A stretch of DNA of 64,000 nucleotides. Source: Nitratidesulfovibrio termitidis HI1 (GTDB lineage: Bacteria; Desulfobacterota; Desulfovibrionia; Desulfovibrionales; Desulfovibrionaceae). The notes below the pieces were generated by a model that did no database searches, was not told the DNA's origin, and saw only the letters and a program-made list of their open reading frames with translations. The position numbers and the translations under genes were made by a program. The stretch is taken from NCBI RefSeq assembly GCF_000504305.1, contig NZ_KI632512.1, positions 404,388-468,387 of the forward strand. Reading direction: 5' to 3'. This document shows, one piece after another, positions 49,168 to 57,295 of this stretch; position 1 is the first letter of the stretch, and each line of letters opens with the position of its first letter.

Positions 49168-50352
49168 CTATTCGAGAGGGGGCTTGATGTTATCCCTGAT
49201 TTCTTTTTTTGCGTCTTCGGGTGTATTGTCATTGAAGTCGATAGAGATACCTTTGTCCTTGTCTATACTAACCCGTTTCACATGTTTTCCAAGGTGAGCA
49301 GGCAAGGAAGCGACGAATTTGGCGGTGAGTTGATCTGCGCTATCGTCATTGTGGAAGATTTTTTTTGCCCCCCACACGACAAGGCAGACTCCCCCGGCCA
49401 CGGCAAAGGCTGGAATGAAGAACGGCATTTGGGAACTCCCTAGTTTATAATTAAAACGCAGTATACTATACATGGTATAAATAGGATTATCAATAGGAAG
49501 GCGTAGTGCTTGATGGGGTAACTCTGGATCGGCGGGGCGGAGGTGGGGGCAGTTGCGTTCTTCCGGGAATGAACCGGACGGAAAATACGGGGAATAGGGC
49601 TGCACCATGCGGGCGAAATCGCTGGCGCCCGGACTGCCACCGTTGCAGCGCAGGGCATCCAGGGTGGATTGCAGGCGGTCCAGCAGGGCGCTGTCAACGT
49701 CGGGGTTGAACGCCATGTACAGGTCCAGCTTCTGGAGCACCATGGAGACGGTGTATTCCGCGCTGTCGATGTTACCCTGTTCCATCATGTACAGGGTGGA
49801 ATGGATGTTGAAAGCCAGCACGTCCACTCTTCCGGCGACCAGCATGCGCACCGCATCGCCTGGGGTGGTTGCGGCGTGCAACATGGCGGAGGGCACCCCC
49901 TGCTCGATCAGCAGCTGTTCCCCTACGGTATTACGCACCGTGCCCACGCGCAGGCCCTGCAGATCGCGCCATTTCCGGGGAGACAGGCGGCTGTTCTTGC
50001 GTACCACGGTACCAACGGTAACCCGCATGACCGGCCCTACCCATTTGAACAGTTTTTCGCGTTCCGGCGTGCGCGCGGCGCAGAACAGCAGGGCATCGGG
50101 GGTATTGAGGGCAAGCTGGAAGGCCCTGGGCCAGGGCAACACCCGGATGTCTCCGGGAGATGCGCCAAGGCCGTTGCGGCGCAGGACTTCCATGACGATA
50201 TCCACGCCGGGGCCACGTGCCGCATTGTCCTGAACGAAGTTGAAGGGAGGAAGGTCTTCCGTGAGCAGGGTAAATGCATCGGCAGGGGGTGGGCAGACAA
50301 TGCACACGCACAATACGGCCCACACGCACAACACGGCGCGCAAGCTCAACAT
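49168..50352 (-). CDS. Solute-binding-protein-like protein with C-terminal membrane anchor and low-GC tail
   Basis: Extracytoplasmic amino-acid-type substrate-binding fold (SBP_bac_3-like), about 394 residues if the ATG at 50352 is used. That start places a signal peptide at the N-terminus (MLSLRAVLCVWAVLCVCIVC then PPADA); further in-frame ATGs at 50418-50442 and 50523 exist and no ribosome binding site decides. The binding domain (FTLLTEDLPPFNFVQDNAARGPGVDIVMEVL ... VDVLAFNIHSTLYMMEQG) covers about residues 27-270. A membrane helix (FFIPAFAVAGGVCLVVWGA) and an 80-residue charged tail follow. The tail and helix are in low-GC DNA next to tRNA-Leu, so the 3' end looks foreign. Confidence 0.7.
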   Translation of the reverse strand: MLSLRAVLCVWAVLCVCIVCPPPADAFTLLTEDLPPFNFVQDNAARGPGVDIVMEVLRRNGLGASPGDIRVLPWPRAFQLALNTPDALLFCAARTPEREKLFKWVGPVMRVTVGTVVRKNSRLSPRKWRDLQGLRVGTVRNTVGEQLLIEQGVPSAMLHAATTPGDAVRMLVAGRVDVLAFNIHSTLYMMEQGNIDSAEYTVSMVLQKLDLYMAFNPDVDSALLDRLQSTLDALRCNGGSPGASDFARMVQPYSPYFPSGSFPEERNCPHLRPADPELPHQALRLPIDNPIYTMYSILRFNYKLGSSQMPFFIPAFAVAGGVCLVVWGAKKIFHNDDSADQLTAKFVASLPAHLGKHVKRVSIDKDKGISIDFNDNTPEDAKKEIRDNIKPPLE

Positions 50353-50829
50353 GGCGCAATGAGGCAACACGGTCAGACAGGTGCGCAGCGCGCGGGCACA
50401 GGCACGGGCAAGAAGCATGGGTGGCATGGCCCTGGGCGCCATTGTGGGGCAAGGGCACGGCGTGGAGCCCACAGGCGGCTCGCCCGCGGCGCTGGATGGG
50501 GAGGGGATAGTGCTGCCTGGCATAAGCGAACGACCATGGGACGGATGCCCGAGGGGCTGACCGGGTACAGGGCTTGCGTGGGTATGTACGCGGCGTTTAC
50601 GGTTTGTCGATACTATCACCAGGCGCGGGGGGCGGGTCAATGCTGGTGCGCCCTGCACATAGACGGGGAAAAGGTGGGGATGTCTGGGGGGAGGCTACGC
50701 ACCAGGGCAGGGTGAAGGCGTCCCGGCGGCCCGCCGCGTGGTGTGGCGACGGGCCGCGCCCGGTGGAGCCGGGATTTCGGGGCGGGCAGGTGCGTGGTGA
50801 AGCCGCAGCGGGAGGCGCAACACGCCGTC
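50353..50829 (-). other. Region upstream of the solute-binding protein gene
   Basis: About 480 bases. Its left part may be additional N-terminal coding sequence of the solute-binding protein (the frame stays open to 50658). The rest is a G-rich spacer with no clear promoter or gene. Confidence 0.35.
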
Positions 50830-50994
50830 CTAGTTCAGGCGGTTGATGTCGAGGGGGGCGCCGCAGCAGGGGCAGATGTCCACGCGCTTGCCGCTGAAGC
50901 AGGTACCGGCAAAGAACATGGTGCGGAACTTGCGTTCGATGGAGCTGTACAGAACCCAGAGCTGATGGCCGCAGGTGCAGAAACGCTGTTGCAT
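50830..50994 (-). CDS. Zinc-ribbon microprotein, 54 residues
   Basis: Small protein with two Cys pairs, CTCGH near residue 6 and CPCCG near residue 42, spaced as in a zinc ribbon. The middle is aromatic and basic (LWVLYSSIERKFRTMFFAG). GGAG lies 6 bases before the ATG at 50992-50994. An 18-base sequence identical to the one in front of the CI-like repressor gene lies 45 bases upstream and covers a TATAAA element, so it is very probably controlled by that repressor. Function is unknown; phage and plasmid genomes often carry such small ribbons. Confidence 0.75.
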   Translation of the reverse strand: MQQRFCTCGHQLWVLYSSIERKFRTMFFAGTCFSGKRVDICPCCGAPLDINRLN

Positions 50995-51038
50995 GACGGT
51001 CTCCCTGATGAGGCGGCGGGGCATGCCGCCCGTTGATG

Positions 51039-51056
51039 TGTTTATAAAAGTGAACA
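51039..51056. promoter_or_regulatory. Repressor operator O1, in front of the zinc-ribbon gene
   Basis: TGTTTATAAAAGTGAACA is identical over 18 bases to the inverted copy at 51913-51930. It has the symmetry TGTTYA-N6-TRAACA. On the minus strand it contains TATAAA, a -10 element for the zinc-ribbon gene. Confidence 0.72.
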
Positions 51057-51064
51057 TGCCGGAT

Positions 51065-51082
51065 AAAAAAGGGGGTTACCCC
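51065..51082 (-). terminator. Terminator spanning the repressor stop codon
   Basis: On the minus strand GGGG-TAA-CCCCC is followed by TTTTTT; the loop is the TAA stop codon of the repressor gene. Confidence 0.65.
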
Positions 51083-51843
51083 AGTTCCCGGCACAGCCAG
51101 ACAACCCGGCCAATGACGCGGAACTGTTCCAGTTCGTCGCCACGCACGCGGATGGGCGAGTACGCGGGGTTGTCGCTGACAAGGGCAAGGCCGTCCGGGG
51201 TGCGCATGATGCGCTTGACCAGCACGGCATCTTCCAGGCCCACGGCATAGATCTGGCCGAAGCGCAGGTCTTCGGTGGCGCGGTCCACCAGTACGGTGTC
51301 GCCGTCGCGGATTTCCGGTTCCATGCTGTCACCCACCACATCCATGAGCACCATGGCCGAAGGGGTACCCTTGCGGGCCAGCCAGGCATGCGCGAAGGGC
51401 TGGCCGCCCACGGGCATGGCCTGCACCTCGAACGAGCCGCCGCCAGCGCTCAGGCGGGCACGGACCTTGGGCACCATGTGCACGGCGGGGGGCAGATCCG
51501 CAAGGGGCGAGGCAGGCATGGCCGGGCGCAATGCTGCCGTACGTCCGCGAACCGCCCCGGCGGCAGCCAGCGGCGCGGGGTGAACCGTTCCGTGTGCCGC
51601 TGCCGCGAAGGTCTGCGCCAGTGGAGCAGGGCGAGGGGTGCCGCGCCCGTATTCCAGCCAGTCGGGTGACAGTCCGTACACCCGTGAGAGCCGCAGAATC
51701 CATTTCTGCGGGATGGCATCGCGGTTCTTGGCCTGGGTGATGGCGCTACGGTTCACCCCCAGCACGCGGGCAAGAGCCTGCTGCGTGGTGATGTCCGTGC
51801 CCTGCATGACCCGGGCGAAGAAAGTGTCGAAGGCATCCGGCAT
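51076..51843 (-). CDS. CI-like phage repressor with S24 peptidase domain
   Basis: Phage-type transcriptional repressor of 255 residues. The N-terminal helix-turn-helix is TTQQALARVLGVNRSAITQAKNRDAIP, followed by WILRLSRVYGLSPDWLEYG as in Bac_CI_repr proteins. After an Ala/Pro-rich linker, the LexA/S24-type domain has the Ser in VVGDSMEPEIRDGD and the Lys in AVLVKRIMRTPDG, so self-cleavage chemistry is possible; AAAGAV in the linker is a candidate cleavage site. AGGA precedes the start. No other phage genes are nearby except the zinc-ribbon microprotein, with which it shares an operator sequence. Confidence 0.88.
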   Translation of the reverse strand: MPDAFDTFFARVMQGTDITTQQALARVLGVNRSAITQAKNRDAIPQKWILRLSRVYGLSPDWLEYGRGTPRPAPLAQTFAAAAHGTVHPAPLAAAGAVRGRTAALRPAMPASPLADLPPAVHMVPKVRARLSAGGGSFEVQAMPVGGQPFAHAWLARKGTPSAMVLMDVVGDSMEPEIRDGDTVLVDRATEDLRFGQIYAVGLEDAVLVKRIMRTPDGLALVSDNPAYSPIRVRGDELEQFRVIGRVVWLCRELG

Positions 51844-51912
51844 GGTGGTGTCCTGTGCTGGCGGTTTTGCCGCCTGTGGTGCAATGGCTGCGTGAGGCTG
51901 TTCCGGCCGTCG

Positions 51913-51950
51913 TGTTCACTTTTATAAACAAGATTCCGTGCCGGGTGCAA
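51913..51950 (-). promoter_or_regulatory. Operator O2 and promoter of the CI-like repressor gene
   Basis: TGTTCACTTTTATAAACA (51913-51930) is the exact inverse of O1. On the minus strand TTGCAC (51950-51945) and TATAAA (51926-51921) lie 18 bases apart, and the -10 is inside the operator. This suggests autorepression. Confidence 0.65.
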
Positions 51951-52007
51951 GCAAAAATTCGTCGAGCGCAAGCAAGAATTTGCCGGGTGCAGGCAAGAAT
52001 TTGACTG
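51945..52007. repeat. Three 21-base tandem repeats (iteron-like)
   Basis: Units at 51945-51965, 51966-51986 and 51987-52007 share the core GCA(A/G)GCAA(A/G)AATT. They are followed by an AT-rich segment. The layout resembles iterons or multiple regulator-binding sites. Confidence 0.65.
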
Positions 52008-52089
52008 ACGAGCGCTGTTTAAATTTATTCTTTTAAATTGGTATGATGGCCGTAGTTCCGTGCGCGCGGCGTCTGTCCCGGCAATGCGA

Positions 52090-52112
52090 AAGGGGGTCCG
52101 CAGGACCCCCTT
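52090..52112 (-). terminator. Terminator of lysA
   Basis: AAGGGGGTCC and GGACCCCCTT form a 10-bp stem with a 3-base loop, T-rich on the minus strand. A second hairpin, GGCGCACAG...CTGTGCGCC, lies nearer the lysA stop at 52136-52162. Confidence 0.75.
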
Positions 52113-52168
52113 GATGGTGCTTGCATGCCCGTCCGGGCGCACAGGCGCAAGGCTGTGCGCCTGGAGGT

Positions 52169-53419
52169 TCACTCTTCCGCGTGCAGTTCCGGGGCCACCA
52201 GATCGGCCAGGGTCTCGCGCTTGCGGATGCACCGCGCCGTTGCCCCGTCCACCAGCACCTCGGCTGCGCGGGGGCGCGAGTTGTAGTTGGAGCTCATGGA
52301 AAAGCCGTACGCCCCGGCGGAGAACACCGCCAGCAGGTCGCCCTGCTGCATGCCCGGCAGGATGCGGTCGCGCGCCAGAAAGTCGCCCGATTCGCAGATG
52401 GGGCCCACCACGTCGGCGGTGATCTCGTCGCGCCCGGCGGGCTGCACCTCTGCGATGCGGTGGTACGACTGGTACAGCGAGGGGCGGACAAGGTCGTTCA
52501 TGGCCGCGTCCGCGATGATGAAGTTCTTGCTGGGCGTGGACTTGGTGTAGATTACCCGGCCCACCAGAATGCCGGCGTTGCCCGCGATGACCCGCCCCGG
52601 CTCCAGGATCAGCGACAACCCGCGCCCGCGCAGCCGTTCGGAGACGGCCTCGCCGAATTCCTTGGGATGGGGCGGGGTTTCCTCCCCATAGGTGATGCCG
52701 AGTCCGCCGCCAAGGTCCAGATGGGTGATGGCAAGCCCCAGGTCGCGCAGCCGTTCGTGGAAGTCCAGCACCCGGTCCAGCGCTTCCAGGAACGGGGCCA
52801 GGGTGGTGAGCTGCGAGCCGATGTGGCAGTCGATGCCCACGGGCACGACGTTGGGCAGGTCGCGGGCCAGCAGGTAGGCCGCCTGGGCCTGTTCCATGTC
52901 CAGCCCGAACTTGTTGTTGCGCATGCCCGTGGAGATGTACGGGTGGGTCTTCGGGTCCACGTCCGGGTTGATGCGCACGCCGATGCGGGCGGTGCGGCCC
53001 ATCTGCCCGGCCACGGCGTCGATGCGTTCCAGTTCCTGCATCGATTCCACGTTGAACAGCAGGATATCCGCTTCCAGTGCGGCGCGGATTTCGTCGTCGC
53101 GCTTGCCGACCCCGCTGTACACGATGCGCTGGCCGGGCACCCCGGCGGCGAGTGCGCGGTGCAGTTCGCCCCCGGACACGATGTCCATGCCCGCGCCCAT
53201 CTCCGACAGCAGGCGCAGCAGGTGCACGTTGGAGTTGGCCTTGACCGAATAGCAGGTCAGGTGGCCGACGCCGGTGAACGCGCTGTCGAAGGCCTGGAAA
53301 TGGCGGCGCAGCGTGGCCGCCGAATAGATGTACAACGGGGTGCCGTAGCGACTGGCCAGTTCGCGCACCGGCACGTCTTCGGCGTGCAGTTCGCCGTCAC
53401 GGTACTGGAAGTGGTGCAT
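52169..53419 (-). CDS. lysA: Diaminopimelate decarboxylase
   Basis: PLP enzyme of 416 residues that makes lysine from meso-diaminopimelate. Signatures: CYSVKANSNVHLL with the PLP Lys, GMDIVSGGELHRAL, HIGSQLT, LDLGGGLGITY, LEPGRVIAGNAGILV and the active-site Cys in GPICESGDFLA. AGGAG lies before the ATG at 53417-53419. It begins a minus-strand run with the lipoprotein and mutS genes upstream. Confidence 0.96.
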   Translation of the reverse strand: MHHFQYRDGELHAEDVPVRELASRYGTPLYIYSAATLRRHFQAFDSAFTGVGHLTCYSVKANSNVHLLRLLSEMGAGMDIVSGGELHRALAAGVPGQRIVYSGVGKRDDEIRAALEADILLFNVESMQELERIDAVAGQMGRTARIGVRINPDVDPKTHPYISTGMRNNKFGLDMEQAQAAYLLARDLPNVVPVGIDCHIGSQLTTLAPFLEALDRVLDFHERLRDLGLAITHLDLGGGLGITYGEETPPHPKEFGEAVSERLRGRGLSLILEPGRVIAGNAGILVGRVIYTKSTPSKNFIIADAAMNDLVRPSLYQSYHRIAEVQPAGRDEITADVVGPICESGDFLARDRILPGMQQGDLLAVFSAGAYGFSMSSNYNSRPRAAEVLVDGATARCIRKRETLADLVAPELHAEE

Positions 53420-53534
53420 GCGGTTCTCCTGTCATAAGCAGGGCTGGCAAAGCACGGCTGACGTGGGGCAGGTCAGCCGGGCGGGGCGCCAGGCGGGCAT
53501 GCCGCAAGCCGCGTGCGGTTTCGGGCTCCGGATG

Positions 53535-54152
53535 CTACGGAACCACGATTTCGGTCTGCTGCTGGGGCCGGGTATCTTCCACCGGCAGTTCGAGGCCGGG
53601 GGCGTTGGGGTCTACCACCAGCGTCTGCACCTTGCCCAGGGCATGCGCGAAACGGGTCAGCACGTTTACGCCCACCATGCGCCAGCGATAGGCCGGGGCC
53701 TTGCGATCGGGGCACATGGTCACTTCCACGATGGCGGTACCCTGCGGGGTGATCTGTTTTTCTGGCCAGAATTCCTGACGTGCCGTGGCCTGGAAGGGGC
53801 ACCCGGCGCAGCTGTCCGCGCTGCCGTCTATCGGCTGGATTTCGAGGATCACCGAGGCCATGTTGTCCACGTTGCCCTGGGCCTCGCCCCGTGCGGCGAT
53901 GCAGCCGTTGGTCGTGGCCGTGGCCGTGACGCTGCGCCACGAGAACAGTTCGCGGTGGTCCTGGGGTACCGGCATGATCTTCTTGCCGCACGCGGCCCCA
54001 AGCGCCAGCACCGCGCACAGGGCAGCGACGGCGGCCACGCGGCGGGCACGGGGCGTGCGCCGTGCGGATGCGTCTGTCAGGACGGGGGCGTCTGTCAGGA
54101 CGGATGCGTCTGTCAGGACGGGGGCGTCAGGCAGGGCGGAGGCGTCAGGCAC
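53535..54152 (-). CDS. Predicted lipoprotein of unknown function with repeat-coded N-terminus
   Basis: I do not recognise the mature domain. A lipoprotein signal is clear: RRTPRARRVAAVAALCAVLALGAAC, with lipobox LGAAC, then GKKIMPVPQDHREL. The mature part (about 140 residues) has a CAGC pair and looks beta-rich (ASVILEIQPIDGS, AIVEVTMCPDRKAPAYRWRMVGVNVLT). The GTG at 54150-54152 has GGGAG 6 bases upstream and overlaps the mutS stop by 8 bases, so coupling is likely. With this start about 45 residues, made of VLTDAP/VLTDAS repeats, precede the signal peptide, which is odd; a later start cannot be ruled out. Confidence 0.7.
   Translation of the reverse strand: MPDASALPDAPVLTDASVLTDAPVLTDASARRTPRARRVAAVAALCAVLALGAACGKKIMPVPQDHRELFSWRSVTATATTNGCIAARGEAQGNVDNMASVILEIQPIDGSADSCAGCPFQATARQEFWPEKQITPQGTAIVEVTMCPDRKAPAYRWRMVGVNVLTRFAHALGKVQTLVVDPNAPGLELPVEDTRPQQQTEIVVP
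54066..54137. repeat. 18-base tandem repeats in the lipoprotein gene
   Basis: Four units alternate between GGATGCGTCTGTCAGGAC and GGGGGCGTCTGTCAGGAC types (54066-54083, 54084-54101, 54102-54119, and a diverged 54120-54137). They code in frame for VLTDAS and VLTDAP. Unit number is likely to vary among strains. Confidence 0.75.
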
Positions 54153-57100
54153 GGTCGTCTCCCGGCGCTGCCGGGGGCTGGTCGGGAACGGTATCTTCGG
54201 CATGGGCTGGGCCTCCCCAGAGCAGTTTCCATTCGTTGAGCAGTTGCAGCGCCCCCATGGGCGTCAGGTGGTCGGTATCCAGGTCGCGCAGGGTGGTAAG
54301 CAGCGGATGGGCCACCGGTTCCGCCCGCGCGGCAAGCAGGGCGCGCGGTTTGGCGGCCTGTTTCGGTTCGGGCATGTCCAGCCCCGGCAACACGGCGCGC
54401 GCGGCGCGGGGGGCATCCCCCCTGCCGTCGCGGGTCTTTTCCAGTTCGTGCAGCAGTTCCCGTGCGCGCTGTACCACCGGCTGCGGCACCCCGGCAAGCC
54501 GGGCCACCTCGATGCCGTAGCTGCGGTCGGACGGGCCGGGCACCAGGCGGCGCAGGAACACGATTTCGCCGCCCCATTCGCGGATGGCGATGTTCATGTT
54601 GTGCACGCCGGGGATGCGCCCTTCCAGTGCCGTCAGCTCGTGGTAATGGGTGGCGAACAGGGTGCGGATGGTGCCGCCAGCGCGGCGGGCCAGTTCTTCC
54701 ACCACGGCCCAGGCCAGGGCCAGGCCGTCGAAGGTGCTGGTGCCGCGCCCTATCTCGTCCAGGATGACCAGACTGCGCTTGCCCGCCTGACGCAGGATGC
54801 GCGCGGTTTCCATCATTTCCACCATGAAGGTGGACTGCCCCTGCGCCAGGTTGTCCGATGCCCCCACCCGCGAGAATACCCGGTCGGCGATGCCCAGGCG
54901 CGCCTCGCGCGCGGGCACGAACGAGCCCATCTGGGCCAGCAGGCAGATGATGGCCGTCTGGCGCAGCACGGTGGATTTGCCCGCCATGTTGGGGCCGGTG
55001 ATCAGCAGCAGCCGCCGGGCCTCGTCCATGCGCAGGTCGTTGGGGATGAAGTTGGCGCTGCCCTGCATGGCCTCCACCACGGGGTGGCGGCCTTCGCGGA
55101 TCAGGATGTCGGTATCCTGCGCCAGCACGGGGCGGGTCCAGTTCCAGCGGCGGGCCGTTTCCGCAAGGCTCTGCCAATAATCGAACCCTGCCAGCAGATC
55201 GGCCATGAACAGCACGCGGGGGCGCGCCTCGGACACGGTTTCGCGCAGCTTCTGGAACAATTTGTATTCCAGCGACTTGCGGCGGTCGCTGGCCGAAACC
55301 AGCTTTTCTTCCAGTTCTTTCAGGCGGGGGGTGGTGAAACGTTCCGCGTTGGCCAGGGTCTGGCGGCGCACGAAGTGCTCGGGCACGGCGTCGGACGCGG
55401 TGCGCGGCAGTTCGAAGTAGTAGCCGAACACCCGGTTGAAGCCCAGCTTGAGCCGGGGCAGCCCGCTGGAGGCCTGTTCCTCGGCCAGCAGTTGCTGCAG
55501 CATGTTCTCGCCGTGTTCGGTAAGGTCCAGCAGTTCGTCCAGTTCGGCGTGAAAGCCGGGCCGGAACAGCCCGCCTTCGGTGACCAGGTGGGGCGGGCTG
55601 TCCACCAGCGCGCGTTCCAGCAGGTCGAAATAGTCGGACAGGTCGTCCCAGCCCTTCAGCGCCGCGCGCAGGAAGGGCGGGCGGCCATCGCCGCGTGCCT
55701 CGCCGTCGGTGGGGTAGCTGCCGTGGGGCGTTTCCGGCCGTTCCAGCACGCCGCGCACCCTGGGCAGGGCGGCCAGGCTCTGGCGCAGGGCCACGTAATC
55801 CTTGGGGGCGGCGCGGTTCAGGAAGATGCGCGTGGTCAGCCGTTCAAGGTCGTACACCTCGTCCAGCCCGGCCCGCAGGTCGCGCCGGGTGTCGTCGCGT
55901 TCGAACAGCCAACTTACCGCCGCCTGGGTTTCCTCTATGGGCCCCATCTCGCGCCAGGGGTGGCGCAGGCGTTCTTCCAGCAGGCGGCCGCCCATGGGGG
56001 TCTGGGTGTGGTCCAACACGTGCCACAGCGTGCCCGGACCCTTGCGGCCATCCAGGCGGCGGAAGATTTCCAGGTTGCGCTCCGTCACTTCATCGACGAG
56101 GAGGTGGCGGCCCAGGTTCAGGGGGCGGAACGGGGCAAGGTGGATGATGTCCTGCTTCTGGGTCTGCACCACGTAGGCCAGCAGCGCCCCGCACGAGCGG
56201 ACGAGTTCATCCTTTCCTTCAAGGCCCAGCGCGCCGGTGTCGCGCACGCCCTGGGCGTGCAGCAGCCGTTCCGTGGCGGCCTTGAGGTCGAAGGGCGCCC
56301 GGCCCGGCACCCGCACCACCTGGGTGGAGGTGAGCGACATGGACGAGGGCACCTGCGCGCTTTCGGTCACCAGCAGTTCGCGGGGCTGCATCTTGCGCAC
56401 CCACTGCCACAGGTCGGCGGCCTTTTTCGCGTGCAGGCCAGACCATTCGCCGGTGGAAAAATCGAGCCAGGCAAAGCCGCCCGCCTCCTTGTCCTCGTCC
56501 CAGAACAGCGCGCCCAGGTAGTTGTGGCCCTTGGCGTCGAGGTTGGCGTCCTCCACCACCGTGCCGGGGGTCAGCACGCGGGTGACGGCGCGCTTGACCA
56601 GCCCCTTGGCCTCGCGCGGGTCTTCTATCTGGTCGCACAGGGCCACCTTGAAGCCCTTTTCCAGCAGTTGGGTGATGTACCCTTCCACAGAATGGTGGGG
56701 CACGCCGCACATGGGCACGCGCAGGTCGGCGTTGGGGTTGCGGCAGGTGAGGGCGATTTGCAGTTCGCGCGCCGCCGTTTCCGCATCGTCGAAGAACATT
56801 TCGTAGAAATCGCCCATGCGGTAGAGCAGCAGCGCATCCGGATAGTCGTCCTTGATGCGCAGGTACTGCTCGAACATGGGGGTGAGCTTCGACGGATTGG
56901 CACGGGCTGTGGCCGCCGTGGTGGCCCCGGCCAGGCGCGAGGCGTTGCGCGGCATGGCGGAAGTGGAGCCCGGAGTGGTGTCGGAGATGACGCCGGAAGT
57001 GGAGCCCATGCTGGCGGCATCGCCGGGCACGTCGCAATCGCAGGTGCCGTCGGCGGCAGTCGGCGCGAGTTCGGTGGCGTCAACAGATGCGACATCGGAT

Positions 57101-57156
57101 GCGACATCGGATGCGGCTGGGGGCTGGGCGTGCGGGAAGCGGGAGGTGTCTGTCAT
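54145..57156 (-). CDS. mutS: MutS, DNA mismatch recognition protein
   Basis: Mismatch repair ATPase of 1003 residues. The mismatch-binding motif is YRMGDFYEMFFDDA (Phe and Glu of FYE); the ATPase has LLITGPNMAGKSTVLRQ (Walker A), SLVILDEIGRGTSTFDG (Walker B) and THYHEL. The fold begins at KLTPMFEQYLRIK, about 95 residues in; the extra N-terminus is a Ser/Thr/Ala/Asp-rich leader with ASDVASDVAS repeats. The ATG at 57156 has no ideally spaced ribosome binding site, so translation may start later. The lipoprotein gene overlaps its stop. Confidence 0.95.
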   Translation of the reverse strand: MTDTSRFPHAQPPAASDVASDVASVDATELAPTAADGTCDCDVPGDAASMGSTSGVISDTTPGSTSAMPRNASRLAGATTAATARANPSKLTPMFEQYLRIKDDYPDALLLYRMGDFYEMFFDDAETAARELQIALTCRNPNADLRVPMCGVPHHSVEGYITQLLEKGFKVALCDQIEDPREAKGLVKRAVTRVLTPGTVVEDANLDAKGHNYLGALFWDEDKEAGGFAWLDFSTGEWSGLHAKKAADLWQWVRKMQPRELLVTESAQVPSSMSLTSTQVVRVPGRAPFDLKAATERLLHAQGVRDTGALGLEGKDELVRSCGALLAYVVQTQKQDIIHLAPFRPLNLGRHLLVDEVTERNLEIFRRLDGRKGPGTLWHVLDHTQTPMGGRLLEERLRHPWREMGPIEETQAAVSWLFERDDTRRDLRAGLDEVYDLERLTTRIFLNRAAPKDYVALRQSLAALPRVRGVLERPETPHGSYPTDGEARGDGRPPFLRAALKGWDDLSDYFDLLERALVDSPPHLVTEGGLFRPGFHAELDELLDLTEHGENMLQQLLAEEQASSGLPRLKLGFNRVFGYYFELPRTASDAVPEHFVRRQTLANAERFTTPRLKELEEKLVSASDRRKSLEYKLFQKLRETVSEARPRVLFMADLLAGFDYWQSLAETARRWNWTRPVLAQDTDILIREGRHPVVEAMQGSANFIPNDLRMDEARRLLLITGPNMAGKSTVLRQTAIICLLAQMGSFVPAREARLGIADRVFSRVGASDNLAQGQSTFMVEMMETARILRQAGKRSLVILDEIGRGTSTFDGLALAWAVVEELARRAGGTIRTLFATHYHELTALEGRIPGVHNMNIAIREWGGEIVFLRRLVPGPSDRSYGIEVARLAGVPQPVVQRARELLHELEKTRDGRGDAPRAARAVLPGLDMPEPKQAAKPRALLAARAEPVAHPLLTTLRDLDTDHLTPMGALQLLNEWKLLWGGPAHAEDTVPDQPPAAPGDDRA

Positions 57157-57259
57157 GCCTCGTGTGTACACCGCGAAGGGGTGGGGATGGAAGTACCGGG
57201 CGCGGGGCCGGACGTGAATGCGGCGCTGGCCGCGCCAACCGCTGGTGTGCGGTGCGCGG

Positions 57260-57295
57260 CCAGCGAACGAAAGGACAAGTTGGAAACGGCCCCTA
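57260..57295 (-). repeat. Repeat starting at the lapB stop codon
   Basis: On the minus strand the lapB stop is TAG of TAGGGGCCGTTTCCAACTTG, continuing TCCTTTCG. It matches the sequence that starts at the gcvT stop (39415-39380) at about 30 of 36 positions. No inverted partner was found near this copy. Confidence 0.6.

Larger units (their letters stand above)
51844..52168. other. Regulatory spacer upstream of the repressor gene
   Basis: Low-GC spacer holding operator O2, three 21-base tandem repeats (51945-52007), an AT-rich palindromic stretch around 52018-52038 (TTTAAA...TTTAAA), and the lysA terminator. No gene on the plus strand is evident. Confidence 0.6.

Noticed and set aside
51945-52007. 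CRISPR array
   Set aside because: The three 21-bp units are directly adjacent with no spacers and no cas genes are present.
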